A stretch of 64,000 nt of DNA, taken from contig NZ_VWSF01000015.1 of the NCBI RefSeq assembly GCF_008629685.1, forward strand, positions 1 to 64,000, written 5' to 3'. The notes beneath the pieces are model-generated. The model had not been told where the DNA came from and made no database searches. It saw only the letters and a list, made by a program, of their open reading frames with translations. The position numbers were made by a program, and so were the translations under genes. Source of the stretch: Adhaeribacter rhizoryzae. Lineage in GTDB: Bacteria; Bacteroidota; Bacteroidia; Cytophagales; Hymenobacteraceae. Shown here in pieces: positions 38,225 through 47,643 of the stretch (position 1 is its first letter; each line of letters begins with the position of its first letter).

Positions 38225-39214
38225 ATGGAAAATAAAACCGGACAAACTGTTTTAATAACCGGGGCTTCGAGTGGTATTGGTTACGAACTGGCCCGTTGTT
38301 TTGCCCGCGACCACTACCAAATTATTATGGTAGCCCACTACGCTAATAAGTTACGCGAAGCCGCCGAACGATTGCAGGAAGAATTCCAGCACGTAAATAT
38401 TCACCACATTGCCGCTGATTTATCTAAAGATAATGCGCCCGAAAAAGTTTTTACCGAAGTGCAACAACAAGGGTGGCAATTAGATGTACTGGTAAATAAT
38501 GCCGGCTTTGGTGAGTACGGCCCTTTTAGCGAATCTGACTTGAAAAAAGAATTGGCCATGATTCACCTGAACGTAATTGCGCTGGTGCACTTAACTAAAT
38601 TATTTTTACCCGATATGCTTAGCCGCAAAACTGGTAAAATATTGCAGGTGGGGTCAGTAGCGTCTTTCATGCCGGCGCCGCTGCAATCGGTTTACGGAGC
38701 AACTAAAGCCTTTATCTTGTCGTTCAGCGAAGCGTTGCAGGAAGAGTTAAAAGATTCGGGCGTTACTTTAACCGTATTGTGTCCGCCGGCTACCGATACA
38801 AATTTCTTTAAAGTGGCTGGCGCTGAAAACAGCAAAATAGCCCAAGGCAACCTGGCCAGCGCCGAAGAAGTGGCGGCTGGTGGTTACGCGGCCCTGCAGA
38901 AAGGCGAAGCCCGCGCCGTACCAACTTTTAAAGCCAAAGCCGAAGTAGCCGCCAGCAATATTCTGCCCGACTCAGTTATGGCCACCGCCATGCACAAGCA
39001 ATCCGAAGAAGTAAAGCCGAAGAAATCAACGGCCAAGAAAGCGAGTACTGCCAAAGCGCCTGAAGAGCCAACATCAACAACATCGGCCGAACCGGTAACC
39101 AGCACCGGAACCCGGAAAAGAAGCAGCACCAAAGCTGCCCCAACGGAACTAGGCTCTAGTGAAGGGGTTACTGAAACTCCTGTTAAAACCAGCAGCCGGA
39201 AGAAAAAGGCATAA
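38225..39214 (+). CDS. SDR paralogue with histone-like C-terminal tail
   Basis: 329 residues. Residues 1-260 repeat the upstream SDR closely (TGASSGIGYELARCFARD; NNAGFGEYGPF; YGATK active-site pair), so the pair arose by tandem duplication. Residues about 262-329 form an extra low-complexity tail of Lys, Ala, Thr, Ser and Pro, e.g. KPKKSTAKKASTAKAP, ending SSRKKKA. It resembles histone H1-like bacterial tails and is probably disordered and able to bind nucleic acid or acidic surfaces. The tail is absent from the upstream copy. Its function is unknown. Confidence 0.87.
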   Translation: MENKTGQTVLITGASSGIGYELARCFARDHYQIIMVAHYANKLREAAERLQEEFQHVNIHHIAADLSKDNAPEKVFTEVQQQGWQLDVLVNNAGFGEYGPFSESDLKKELAMIHLNVIALVHLTKLFLPDMLSRKTGKILQVGSVASFMPAPLQSVYGATKAFILSFSEALQEELKDSGVTLTVLCPPATDTNFFKVAGAENSKIAQGNLASAEEVAAGGYAALQKGEARAVPTFKAKAEVAASNILPDSVMATAMHKQSEEVKPKKSTAKKASTAKAPEEPTSTTSAEPVTSTGTRKRSSTKAAPTELGSSEGVTETPVKTSSRKKKA

Positions 39215-39249
39215 TATAATTGATTAAAGCATTTATTTTTAAGCTGATT

Positions 39250-39293
39250 ATAAAACAGAAAAGGTAGCATCAATACTACCTTTTCTGTTTTAT
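39250..39293 (+). terminator. Terminator after the SDR pair
   Basis: 18-bp arms ATAAAACAGAAAAGGTAG and complement around an 8-base loop, with A-rich and T-rich ends; usable in both directions. Confidence 0.85.
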
Positions 39294-39362
39294 ATTAAAT
39301 ACCATTATTAAATTAAAAATGCACCTAAGCTTCTATATTAATATTCTATAAAGAATATCCTG

Positions 39363-39435
39363 TCCAACGCTGTCAATCCAAAAGAATCTTGCCAGTAGGC
39401 AGCCAATAAGATTCTTTCAGAATGACAGCGTTGGG
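39363..39435. repeat. Related palindrome with a different body, copy E
   Basis: Arms TCCAACGCTGTCAATCCAAA (left, 39363 on) and its near-complement ending GAATGACAGCGTTGGG enclose AGAATCTT/AAGATTCT. The outer CCAACGCTGTCATTC equals that of the copy at 61301, but the body replaces AGGAGGAAACTATTT with TGAAAGAATCTTATTGG. Roughly three mismatches between the arms. Confidence 0.75.
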
Positions 39436-39545
39436 TAGAATGGCCTTTGCTTTATTTTAAAGCGCCGCCATCATTTCGTTTTAATATAAATACCAACTTT
39501 TTAATTCTAAAACCTGCTACGATAACTATCCCTTAACCACCTGGT

Positions 39546-42314
39546 TTAACCTTTATTTTTTACAGGCTGAATTACGAGTTTACCGGGTTGGTTAGTAGCG
39601 GGTAAATTTATTTGCAACAGCCCTTTGTAAGGGGAAGTGATTGCAATACTTTTTCCGTTAAACAAAACCTCGTAGGTAGCTTCGGGATTCATACAAACCA
39701 GCAACGAGCGGGTATGCGCAGGTGTGGCGGTATCAAATTCCAAAGAAGCATTGAAAATAGTCTGGTTGGGGTTAAAGGCTTTTTTTGTCAGCCAGATTTC
39801 CAGCCCTGTGGTAACTGTTCCGGGTTTATAGTAAGCATCAAACCAGGAGAGCACCGGGGTAGATAAACCCGAGAACTGGTGCCAACCGGCTCCCCTGCCC
39901 GATTGCGCTAAAAAATGTTCAAAAGTATAATAAGAGGCATCGGTTTCTTTTTTCCATACTTCCAGGCCTTTTTGCGCAATTTTGTAGGCCAAATCGGCCC
40001 GACCTAAATCCAACATGGTTTTCCACATAAACCACTGGTGGGGCATCCAAACCGAGCCATTCCAGTAACCATCTATGCGGTAATAAGGCGCCGATTGATC
40101 TACTACGCTCATGCCGGCCGGGGTCCAGAGGTGTTTGGGCGAAAACATTTTTTCGAGTAATATTTCCTGTTGGGCAGGGGTACAGATACCTGAGAACAGC
40201 GGGTAAGCGCCATCCAAACCCATATTATAATTTAAGCCACTCTGGGAATGTTTAAAGAAACCGGATGGCTTACCGGCTGCATCATGCACCACGTAGCTAA
40301 AATATCCGGCTTGTTCGTCCCAGGAATATTGCTGCAAACTATTGGTAAAAGCAGCTATGTCTTTATCAAAAGCTTTTGCCTCGTTTTTAAGTCCTAAAGC
40401 CAAAGCCGCTTGCCGCAATATTTTAGCTGTCCGGAGGCAATGAGCGGTAGTAACCACCGGCGTTACCGAACTTTCCAGTTTTTGGGCATGTACCCCTGCC
40501 TGCGGCGGATAATCGTCCCAGCCACCGGAGTTGTAAAAATAATCCCAGGTACGGAGTAGGCCCGATTGTAAATTCCGGGTAGTAGAACTACCGGATTTAC
40601 CCGCCAGAAAATTATAATATTGTTTTAACCGCGGATAAAAGTATGCGAGTAACTCCCGCGATTGCGTTTTATTCCACAGCTCCTGAAACAAATACATTTG
40701 CACCGGTACCGGCGAACCATGGTGAATAAAAGCCGACTGGCTACCAACAGGCGTGGTGTAAGCATTTAAATTACTAATGGCTTTCGGAAGGTCGATGGTG
40801 CTTAAACCTAAACCTAAAAAGCCCGAGTCCCAGGTATACAAACTGTTCCACCATTTGCCGGGCGTAAAATGCCTAATATAATTCCCCTGGGTATAAACCG
40901 GATAGACCACATTGTTTAGCGTAGCGGCTTGCATTAACTGCTGGCTAAAACGAAACGGTTCGCCTTCGGGCAATATTTTTGGTTCCGTTGTTTTATTATT
41001 AGCAAGGCTTTGGATTTGCGCCTGATTTTTAGCTTTAAAAGCTGCGAGCAAATTCTTAACTTGGTTTTGGCTGCCGGTACAAATCAAGCCATAAGTAGTA
41101 AGTTCGCTGTTTGCTGCTAACGCAACGGGGCGCAAAAAAACATCGGTATAATGCCCCTGGTTATTCCCCATAATCCGGGCGCTTACGTGGTTATGCACTT
41201 GTTCCTTAAAGAAAATATCTAATTCATCGTTCAGCAGTTCTCTTACCTGCGAAGGCGAAAAATCCCAGGCTATGCCGTAATAATTATTCAGGTCGGGGTA
41301 TTTTAATATTAATTCAGAGGCAGAATTTCCCTGGGTTAGTTCCGGCTGAAATTCTTTGGGCTGCGGAATAATATTCTGCTCTACGGTATAACCCGGCGAC
41401 GAAATAAAAAAACCGTTTAGCTCAACGCCATTGCCACCTTCCGAGGTTAGGGTTAAACGATATTTTCCGGCTTTATTTACAGCATAAGGAATTTTTAAAC
41501 ATTCGAAATTGCCGGTACCGGTTAGTTCAATGATTTGGTTTATGAAGCCGTTTAAATTAAATCCAAATTTTTTCTCTTCGGGTAAGCGGTAGCGGATAGC
41601 TAATTGCCCCTTTAAATTTTGTTTGGGTATTGTTACTTCGTATTCTACTTTATCGCCTTTATCGCGGCCAAAGTTTTGGGCAACCGCGCTTCCGTCAATA
41701 TAATTATTATTCCGGGCTTCGCCGCGCAGCCAACCGTCATAAACCAGGTTATCCGAAGGGCGGGGTTTGGCAAATGTTAGTGATTTATAGTTAACGGCAT
41801 TCTGCCAGGTTGCTTCGGTTGTATTATTTACTTGCAGCGCCGGATAAACATCTGGGTAAGCCAAATAACCCATCAGGTGCAACGCCAGGTTTTGGGGCAG
41901 GTTGGTATTATTTACGCTCCTTAATTTTACCAGTACTTGGCTGGTATCCAGCACCGTATAAGTTACATCTACAAACACCTGGTCTTTCCATTCCAGTTCG
42001 TAGCGGTAAGTCAAAGAGGTCATTTCGGGGTTTACTTGCCAGGGAAAATAACCCGACTCGAACCGGACATTGGGAATAAGCACCTTGTTGCGGTAATAGC
42101 CCGGCATTACCGAAAAATCAAAACGCAAGCCTTTTTCTAAATGTGGTATGTGCGAAATACCGGCGTATTTTTTTGCGTAAGGTCCCCAGGAAGCTAGCTG
42201 CGGAATATCATGTAGATTTATTAATTGCTTATAATCTATTTTGGGTTGATTTTGCCCAGATACACCACTATAAAAAAACAGCAGCAGCCCAATACACCAA
42301 AAAGTTTTTCTCAT
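39546..42314 (-). CDS. Secreted glycoside hydrolase, GH63/MGH1-like (alpha/alpha)6 catalytic domain
   Basis: 922 residues with a signal peptide (FWCIGLLLFFYSGVSGQ). An N-terminal beta-sandwich region (about 25-330) precedes an (alpha/alpha)6-barrel catalytic domain (about 440-850) with motifs LYTWDSGFLGLG, TWDYFYNSGGWDDYPPQ, GLDGAYPLFSG and YWNGSVWMPHQW. This pattern matches mannosylglycerate-hydrolase-like and GH63 enzymes that cleave alpha-linked glucosides or mannosides by inversion. A small C-terminal beta domain ends the protein. It follows SusC/SusD on the same strand, so it probably processes the glycan they import. Substrate unproven. Confidence 0.82.
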   Translation of the reverse strand: MRKTFWCIGLLLFFYSGVSGQNQPKIDYKQLINLHDIPQLASWGPYAKKYAGISHIPHLEKGLRFDFSVMPGYYRNKVLIPNVRFESGYFPWQVNPEMTSLTYRYELEWKDQVFVDVTYTVLDTSQVLVKLRSVNNTNLPQNLALHLMGYLAYPDVYPALQVNNTTEATWQNAVNYKSLTFAKPRPSDNLVYDGWLRGEARNNNYIDGSAVAQNFGRDKGDKVEYEVTIPKQNLKGQLAIRYRLPEEKKFGFNLNGFINQIIELTGTGNFECLKIPYAVNKAGKYRLTLTSEGGNGVELNGFFISSPGYTVEQNIIPQPKEFQPELTQGNSASELILKYPDLNNYYGIAWDFSPSQVRELLNDELDIFFKEQVHNHVSARIMGNNQGHYTDVFLRPVALAANSELTTYGLICTGSQNQVKNLLAAFKAKNQAQIQSLANNKTTEPKILPEGEPFRFSQQLMQAATLNNVVYPVYTQGNYIRHFTPGKWWNSLYTWDSGFLGLGLSTIDLPKAISNLNAYTTPVGSQSAFIHHGSPVPVQMYLFQELWNKTQSRELLAYFYPRLKQYYNFLAGKSGSSTTRNLQSGLLRTWDYFYNSGGWDDYPPQAGVHAQKLESSVTPVVTTAHCLRTAKILRQAALALGLKNEAKAFDKDIAAFTNSLQQYSWDEQAGYFSYVVHDAAGKPSGFFKHSQSGLNYNMGLDGAYPLFSGICTPAQQEILLEKMFSPKHLWTPAGMSVVDQSAPYYRIDGYWNGSVWMPHQWFMWKTMLDLGRADLAYKIAQKGLEVWKKETDASYYTFEHFLAQSGRGAGWHQFSGLSTPVLSWFDAYYKPGTVTTGLEIWLTKKAFNPNQTIFNASLEFDTATPAHTRSLLVCMNPEATYEVLFNGKSIAITSPYKGLLQINLPATNQPGKLVIQPVKNKG

Positions 42315-42454
42315 GAAAATATTACGCTATAAATTCATTTAGTTGTTTGGCTTTGTAAAATATTATACCATCATTAAGTAGATAATGCACTTAAAGAAAT
42401 GTAGATATATTGGGCTTGTTGAAATAGCTGAATATAACACTCAATAATTGTGTT

Positions 42455-42480
42455 AGATCCTTCGACAAGCTCAGGATGAC
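42455..42480. repeat. Solitary half repeat with TCGACAAGCTCAGGATGAC
   Basis: AGATCCTTCGACAAGCTCAG followed by GATGAC. On the minus strand this begins GTCATCCTGAG, like the outer end of the palindrome family. It occurs here without its partner arm. I recall this string as dispersed in other Bacteroidota genomes. Confidence 0.5.
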
Positions 42481-42561
42481 AAAAACTCATTTTAAAGCGC
42501 CCCTATTATTAACTGATGTTACGCAACAGTAGTGGAAATATTAATTTCTGGTATCTTAAAC

Positions 42562-42653
42562 CCCACACCTGTCATTCAGGAGAATTCATAGAATTCCAGA
42601 GAAAACTATTTGGCTACCTGCTAAATAGTTTCCTCCTGAATAACAGATGTGGG
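42562..42653. repeat. Palindrome copy C, left arm interrupted by about 18 bases
   Basis: The right arm (AAATAGTTTCCTCCTGAATAACAGATGTGGG) pairs with CCCACACCTGTCATTCAGGA plus GAAAACTATTT on the left, but GAATTCATAGAATTCCAGA interrupts the left arm (about 42582-42600). It shares the core of the GIY-YIG element. Confidence 0.75.
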
Positions 42654-42722
42654 TTACTTAAACCTATATAATTTAAACTTTTGCCTAACATAATTCACTT
42701 ATTAACTATTAGTATAAAACAA

Positions 42723-42756
42723 CTCCTTGGACTGAATGCTGTCTCAACCCAAGGAG
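42723..42756 (-). terminator. Probable terminator of susCD
   Basis: CTCCTTGG/CCAAGGAG arms with an 18-base loop; on the minus strand TTGTTTTAT follows. It lies 170 bases past SusD. Confidence 0.5.
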
Positions 42757-42926
42757 CTAAAAGTTTAAATACAAATAAGATAAATAGAACCCGCGCAAAC
42801 GCAATTTTAAACTTGTTTGCGTAAGTCTAGTTCAGTTAAAAAGAAACAGATTCTGTAGAAACCGGTTTATGTTCACTTCATTAGAACTTGCCCGAATTAA
42901 ATACAGAATCTGCTTTCCTGGCTTTA

Positions 42927-44381
42927 TTAATTATACCCCGGATTCTGTTGTATTTTTTCGCGGTTAATATCAATCTGGCTTTGTGGAATTGGGAATATTA
43001 AATCGGTTTCGGTGAGGGTTTTAACCAGCCGGAACTGGTCTTTTTTGCTGTTCATCACCGGTATAGCCCGGCCGGTACGGACCAAATCGAACCAGCGGTG
43101 ACTTTCAAAGGCCAGTTCTACCCGGCGTTCCTGTTCCATGGCTAGCCGGAATGCTCCCTGATTGGGCACTTCATTGGCAGTTAGCGGCCCTAAACCCGCC
43201 CGGGTCCTAACCTGATTCAGGTAATTAAAGGCATCGCCGGTGGGCTGGTAACCTATTTCATTTAAAGCCTCGGCATACATTAATATTACATCGGCGTACC
43301 GGATAACGGGAATATTATTATCATTATCGCCCGAAGTAGCCGGCACATCGCGGTATTTCCGGATAAAATTATAAGGAATGGTGGCCCCGCTGGCGTTTAC
43401 GTAAGAAGTGGCTAAAGAAAAATTCTTGCGTTTATCGTTGGGCTCATAGCTATTAATTAAATCGGTAGTAGGCTGGTTATTACCGCCACCGCCAAACGGA
43501 ATTACCGCATTACCAGAGTTTTCCGGAGAAAAAGCATTTGGCCAGGGGCTACCTTCGCCTACTCCACCGGACCGGAACTGAATATCAAAAACTATCTCGC
43601 GGTGATTTTCATTGTTAGAATCAAAAACATCGGCGTACTCCGGCAAAAGTCCGTAAACGCCCAAATCAATCACCTCTTTTAGTTTAGTTGCTGCCGGCTG
43701 AAATTTTCTTTGGGTTAAGTAAACTTTTCCGAGCAAAGCTTTGGCCGCACCTTTGGTAGCTCGCCCCACGTCAGCGCTGGCGTAAGTAGTTGGCAATACG
43801 GCTTCCGCTTCGGTCAAGTCTTTTTCTATCTGGGTATACACATCTGCTACCGGGCTCCGGCCAAACGCATACCCTTCATCGGGATTGGTAACTTCTTTTA
43901 ATATAATAGGTACATCGCCGAACGAACGCACCAGCTCAAAATAAACCAGCCCCCGAATAAATTTCACTTCGGCGGTGTAGCGGCTTTTCAGGTTTTCATC
44001 CATAGAAATAGCACCTATTCTATCCAGAATAGCGTTACAACGCGCAATGGCCCTATAGGCATTATTCCAGCGGTCGTTTATATACGGGTTAGTGGTCCGG
44101 ATATAAAACCGGTCAAATTCGTCTTGGTCAGTTACCGAACCAGAGGCTACCGGCAAGGTATTATCCGAACGCACTTCGCCGAAAACGTAATTATTCGTAG
44201 AGATACCACCGGCTTGCAGGGAAGCATAAGCCCCGCTAACAGCATTCTTAATATCGTCGGCAGTTTTATAGAAGTTGCCGGTGGTGGCAGAAGAAATGGG
44301 CTGTAAGTCTAGGAAATTATCCTGGCACGAACTTAACAAGGCGCCGGAAATCAGAAATATATAGAGGTTTTTAATTTTCAT
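42927..44381 (-). CDS. SusD/RagB-family outer-membrane glycan-binding lipoprotein
   Basis: 484 residues. A lipoprotein signal ends in ISGALLSSC (Cys19). TPR-rich SusD structure is indicated by DIKNAVSGAYASLQAG, KSRYTAEVKFIRGLVYFELV and the C-terminal VELAFESHRWFDLVRTGRAI and FPIPQSQIDIN, which are the family's hallmarks. It caps the SusC barrel and binds the oligosaccharide. It lies 40 bases downstream of SusC in one operon. Confidence 0.95.
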   Translation of the reverse strand: MKIKNLYIFLISGALLSSCQDNFLDLQPISSATTGNFYKTADDIKNAVSGAYASLQAGGISTNNYVFGEVRSDNTLPVASGSVTDQDEFDRFYIRTTNPYINDRWNNAYRAIARCNAILDRIGAISMDENLKSRYTAEVKFIRGLVYFELVRSFGDVPIILKEVTNPDEGYAFGRSPVADVYTQIEKDLTEAEAVLPTTYASADVGRATKGAAKALLGKVYLTQRKFQPAATKLKEVIDLGVYGLLPEYADVFDSNNENHREIVFDIQFRSGGVGEGSPWPNAFSPENSGNAVIPFGGGGNNQPTTDLINSYEPNDKRKNFSLATSYVNASGATIPYNFIRKYRDVPATSGDNDNNIPVIRYADVILMYAEALNEIGYQPTGDAFNYLNQVRTRAGLGPLTANEVPNQGAFRLAMEQERRVELAFESHRWFDLVRTGRAIPVMNSKKDQFRLVKTLTETDLIFPIPQSQIDINREKIQQNPGYN

Positions 44382-44421
44382 CTTTTTAATATTTAAATTA
44401 TTGTTGAATTACCCACGCTGC

Positions 44422-47400
44422 TTAAAATCCGAGGTTTACGCCTAAGGTAAAGGTTCTGGGAAGTGGGTAAGCGCCATAATCTACCCCGCCGGTAAGCGGA
44501 CCTTCGTAGTTACTCACCTCTGGGTTATAATTTAAATAATTGGTAAAGGTGTGTAAATTTTGCGCCGATACATAAACGCGGGCTTGTACTAAGCGGGCTT
44601 TTTCGATAAACGCTTTTGGCAACTGGTAACCCAGGCTAATATTCTGGATGCGCAAATACGAACCATCTTCTACCCAGCGGGTTGAAATAGCATTGTTATT
44701 ACCGGTTGGCCGGCCATTAGCCCGTGGGGTTATGCCATCGCCTGGGTTGGTGGGCGATTGCCAGCGATTTAAGACGGTGGTTAACTGATTTTGCGCTCCT
44801 TCTAAGTTTTCAATAAAGCGACGGCTCAAATTTAATATTTCGCCTCCTTGAACGCCCTGCAACGAAATATTCAGGTCAATACCTTTAAAAGCAAAAGTGT
44901 TGGTAAAACCGTAAATAAAATCGGGTTGGTTATTACCAATTACGGTGCGGTCATCGGCGTTAATTTTACCATCACCAGTAACATCTTCGTATTTAATGTC
45001 GCCCGGCCGGGAAGTTGGATCGTGCGGGTAGCTATTCAGGTCTTCCTGACTCTGGAAAATACCAATTTGTTTGTACCCGTAAAAACTACCGATGGGCGAG
45101 CCAATTTGGGTAATATTGGTTTCGCCTACTCCACTGCCACTTTTTATCGGGTCGCCGGAGGGCCCTAAGGCCAGCACTTTATTCCGGTTAAAGGAAATAT
45201 TTAAGTTTGTATCCCAGGTAAAGGGGCCGGTAAGGTTATGCGTGTTTAAGGCAAATTCCCAACCTTTGTTTTCCATTTTACCAATATTTTTAACGGCGGT
45301 GCTAAACCCGGTTACAGTAGGCACATTTACCGACAATAATAAATCTTTGGTAATGCGGTTGTAGTAATCGGCACTAAAGTAAATGCGGTCGTTGAAGAAG
45401 CCAAAATCAATACCGGCATCTAATTGCTGACTTTTTTCCCAGCTTAATTGGTTGTTGCCCAGCGATGTAGGAGCTAAGCCCGTGGCCAGGTTGTTGTTAA
45501 AACTGTAGTTATCGCTGCCCACCGAAGCAACATAGGGGTAATAATTACTGAAAGCATTATTGCCGGCTAAACCATAACTTAAACGCAGTTTTGTTTCCGA
45601 TAAAAAGGCTAATCCTTTCATAAACGATTCTTCGGATATCCGCCAGCCAATAGAACCCGCCGGGAAAGTTCCCCAACGGTTTTCGGGGCCGAAAACAGAA
45701 GAACCATCTTGCCGAATAGAAGCATTTAATAAATATTTGCCTTTGTAATTATAGCCTACCCGGCCAAAATAAGAGGTAGTTGCATTTTCGACTTCAGAAG
45801 AATTAACCGCAGTTGGTAATCCGGCCCCGTTTAAGGTTTGCACAATATCGTTGGCAAAGGTTGTTCCGGCGGCATTGCTGGTCTGAAATTGTAATTTATA
45901 TACTTCCATCCCCACCAATACATCCAGGTTGTGCACGTCGCTAAAAGCCTTGTTGTAGTTTAAAGTTTGGTTAAATACCCAGCTTATGCTCTGGTCCGAT
46001 AAGGTGGTAGCCGTAGCCGCATTGGGCGGCAAAAGCTGGTTTAAAGGCATCCGCGAGGTGCGGTAAGTATTACGCCGGTTGCCGCCTAAGTTCACATTGC
46101 CCGAAACGCGGTATTTCAGTTCGTCTAAAAACTGGTATTCGGCGTAAGCGTTGCCCAAAATATTCGTAGATAAATATTCGTTGTTGTTCTCGGTAATATT
46201 GGCAATGGGGTTGGTTACGCCGGGCCAGTTGTAAGGGGCCGCCAAAGCGGTTTGCGAAGAGTAAGTAGTACCATCGGCACCGTAAATCGGGGCCATGGGT
46301 ACGGCTGCCAGTGCCGCATTAATAATACCATTATCAGCCCAATGCCCGTTGGTATTTACATCTTGGGTTATTTTATAAGACGGGTTCAGGTTTAAACCCA
46401 GCTTAAATTTAGAAGTTACATTTACATCTACATTGGCCCGCAAGGTGTACCGGTCTAAGGCCGATTTTTTTACAATACCTTCTTGTTTTAAATACCCGCC
46501 GCTTACCGTGTACTGTACTTTATCGGTACCACCCGAAGCCGAAACCTGGTAGCTGCTCATCTGGGCCCGCCTGAAAATCATATCCTGATAATCGTGGTAG
46601 GGCAAAGCCGCTATCCGGGCCGGATCATCAAAATTTAACCAATCAAAGGCCTCGCCTCTGGGGTAGCGGTAACGCAAAAAATTACTGGGGCGCACGCCAT
46701 TAGGGTCGGTGGCACTGCCCCCCGGCACATTATCTAAATAACCATTATTAGCGGCTTCTTTGGCAAACTCGGCAAATTGCTGCGAATTTAATAGGTCCAG
46801 GGTTTTAGATACTTCCTGAAAACCGGTAAACACATCGAGGTTTACATTATTGCGGCCCGATTTACCTCTTTTGGTGGTTACAATTACTACGCCGTTGGCG
46901 CCCCGGGAACCATAGATGGCGGTAGAAGAAGCATCTTTTAAAACATCAATGCTTTCTATTTCATTGCTGCTGAGTAAACTAAAAACGTTGGGGCTCACAA
47001 TATTGCCATCTACCACAATTAAGGGGTTATTGCCGGCGCTTATAGAACCAAAACCCCTTACTTTAATGGCCGGCGTGCTGCCCGGCGAGCCGCTATTTTG
47101 CTGAATAACCACGCCCGGTACTTTACCCTGAATGGCCGTAGCCACGTTAGATACCGGCATATCCTGAATTTCTTTTAAGGGCACGGAAGCAATGGCCGCG
47201 GTAACATCCTGGCGTTTCTGGGTACCATACCCCACTACTACTACTTCGTCCAACGCTTTGGCATCGGGGCTTAACACAATATTTAGGGTAGTACGGTTAT
47301 TTACCGGCACTTCCTGGGTTAAATAGCCAATAAACGAAACAACCAGTACGGCATTACTATTAGCTACATTTAAGGAAAAACCGCCGTTGGGGTCGGTGGC

Positions 47401-47643
47401 GGTACCATTGTTGGTACCTTTTTCCAAAACCGTAACGCCCGGCAGTCCTTCACCAGTTTCGCCGGTTACCCGGCCGGTAATAGCTGCAGCCGGGTTCACC
47501 ATTATTTTAAAAGCCTTGTTTCCTGTTGTTGTCGCTAAAGGCCCCGCAGACACTAAACCGGGAAAGGAAATAACCAGAAATACCAACCCTACTGGTAAAC
47601 TTCTTACTGCCTGGAAAAACAGACCTGTAAATTTTTTTTTCAT
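44422..47643 (-). CDS. SusC/RagA-family TonB-dependent outer-membrane transporter
   Basis: 1073 residues. After the signal peptide comes a carboxypeptidase-regulatory-like domain (about 52-135, AITGRVTGETGEGLPGVTV). The linker DEVVVVGYGTQKRQDVTAAI leads to the plug (about 145-265, with GSISAGNNPLIVVDG and SRGANGVVIVTTKRG), and a 22-strand barrel fills the rest. The C-terminus RTFTLGVNLGF is the usual outer-membrane end. No STN/anti-sigma signalling domain is present. It imports oligosaccharides using TonB energy. It opens the susCD operon; the downstream hydrolase gives it a polysaccharide-utilisation context. Confidence 0.95.
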   Translation of the reverse strand: MKKKFTGLFFQAVRSLPVGLVFLVISFPGLVSAGPLATTTGNKAFKIMVNPAAAITGRVTGETGEGLPGVTVLEKGTNNGTATDPNGGFSLNVANSNAVLVVSFIGYLTQEVPVNNRTTLNIVLSPDAKALDEVVVVGYGTQKRQDVTAAIASVPLKEIQDMPVSNVATAIQGKVPGVVIQQNSGSPGSTPAIKVRGFGSISAGNNPLIVVDGNIVSPNVFSLLSSNEIESIDVLKDASSTAIYGSRGANGVVIVTTKRGKSGRNNVNLDVFTGFQEVSKTLDLLNSQQFAEFAKEAANNGYLDNVPGGSATDPNGVRPSNFLRYRYPRGEAFDWLNFDDPARIAALPYHDYQDMIFRRAQMSSYQVSASGGTDKVQYTVSGGYLKQEGIVKKSALDRYTLRANVDVNVTSKFKLGLNLNPSYKITQDVNTNGHWADNGIINAALAAVPMAPIYGADGTTYSSQTALAAPYNWPGVTNPIANITENNNEYLSTNILGNAYAEYQFLDELKYRVSGNVNLGGNRRNTYRTSRMPLNQLLPPNAATATTLSDQSISWVFNQTLNYNKAFSDVHNLDVLVGMEVYKLQFQTSNAAGTTFANDIVQTLNGAGLPTAVNSSEVENATTSYFGRVGYNYKGKYLLNASIRQDGSSVFGPENRWGTFPAGSIGWRISEESFMKGLAFLSETKLRLSYGLAGNNAFSNYYPYVASVGSDNYSFNNNLATGLAPTSLGNNQLSWEKSQQLDAGIDFGFFNDRIYFSADYYNRITKDLLLSVNVPTVTGFSTAVKNIGKMENKGWEFALNTHNLTGPFTWDTNLNISFNRNKVLALGPSGDPIKSGSGVGETNITQIGSPIGSFYGYKQIGIFQSQEDLNSYPHDPTSRPGDIKYEDVTGDGKINADDRTVIGNNQPDFIYGFTNTFAFKGIDLNISLQGVQGGEILNLSRRFIENLEGAQNQLTTVLNRWQSPTNPGDGITPRANGRPTGNNNAISTRWVEDGSYLRIQNISLGYQLPKAFIEKARLVQARVYVSAQNLHTFTNYLNYNPEVSNYEGPLTGGVDYGAYPLPRTFTLGVNLGF

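Larger units (their letters stand above)
42315..42926. other. Intergenic region, 612 bases
   Basis: Between SusD and the glycoside hydrolase. It holds a solitary half repeat (42455-42480), a disrupted palindrome (42562-42653) and a terminator-like hairpin (42723-42756). No gene. Confidence 0.6.
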
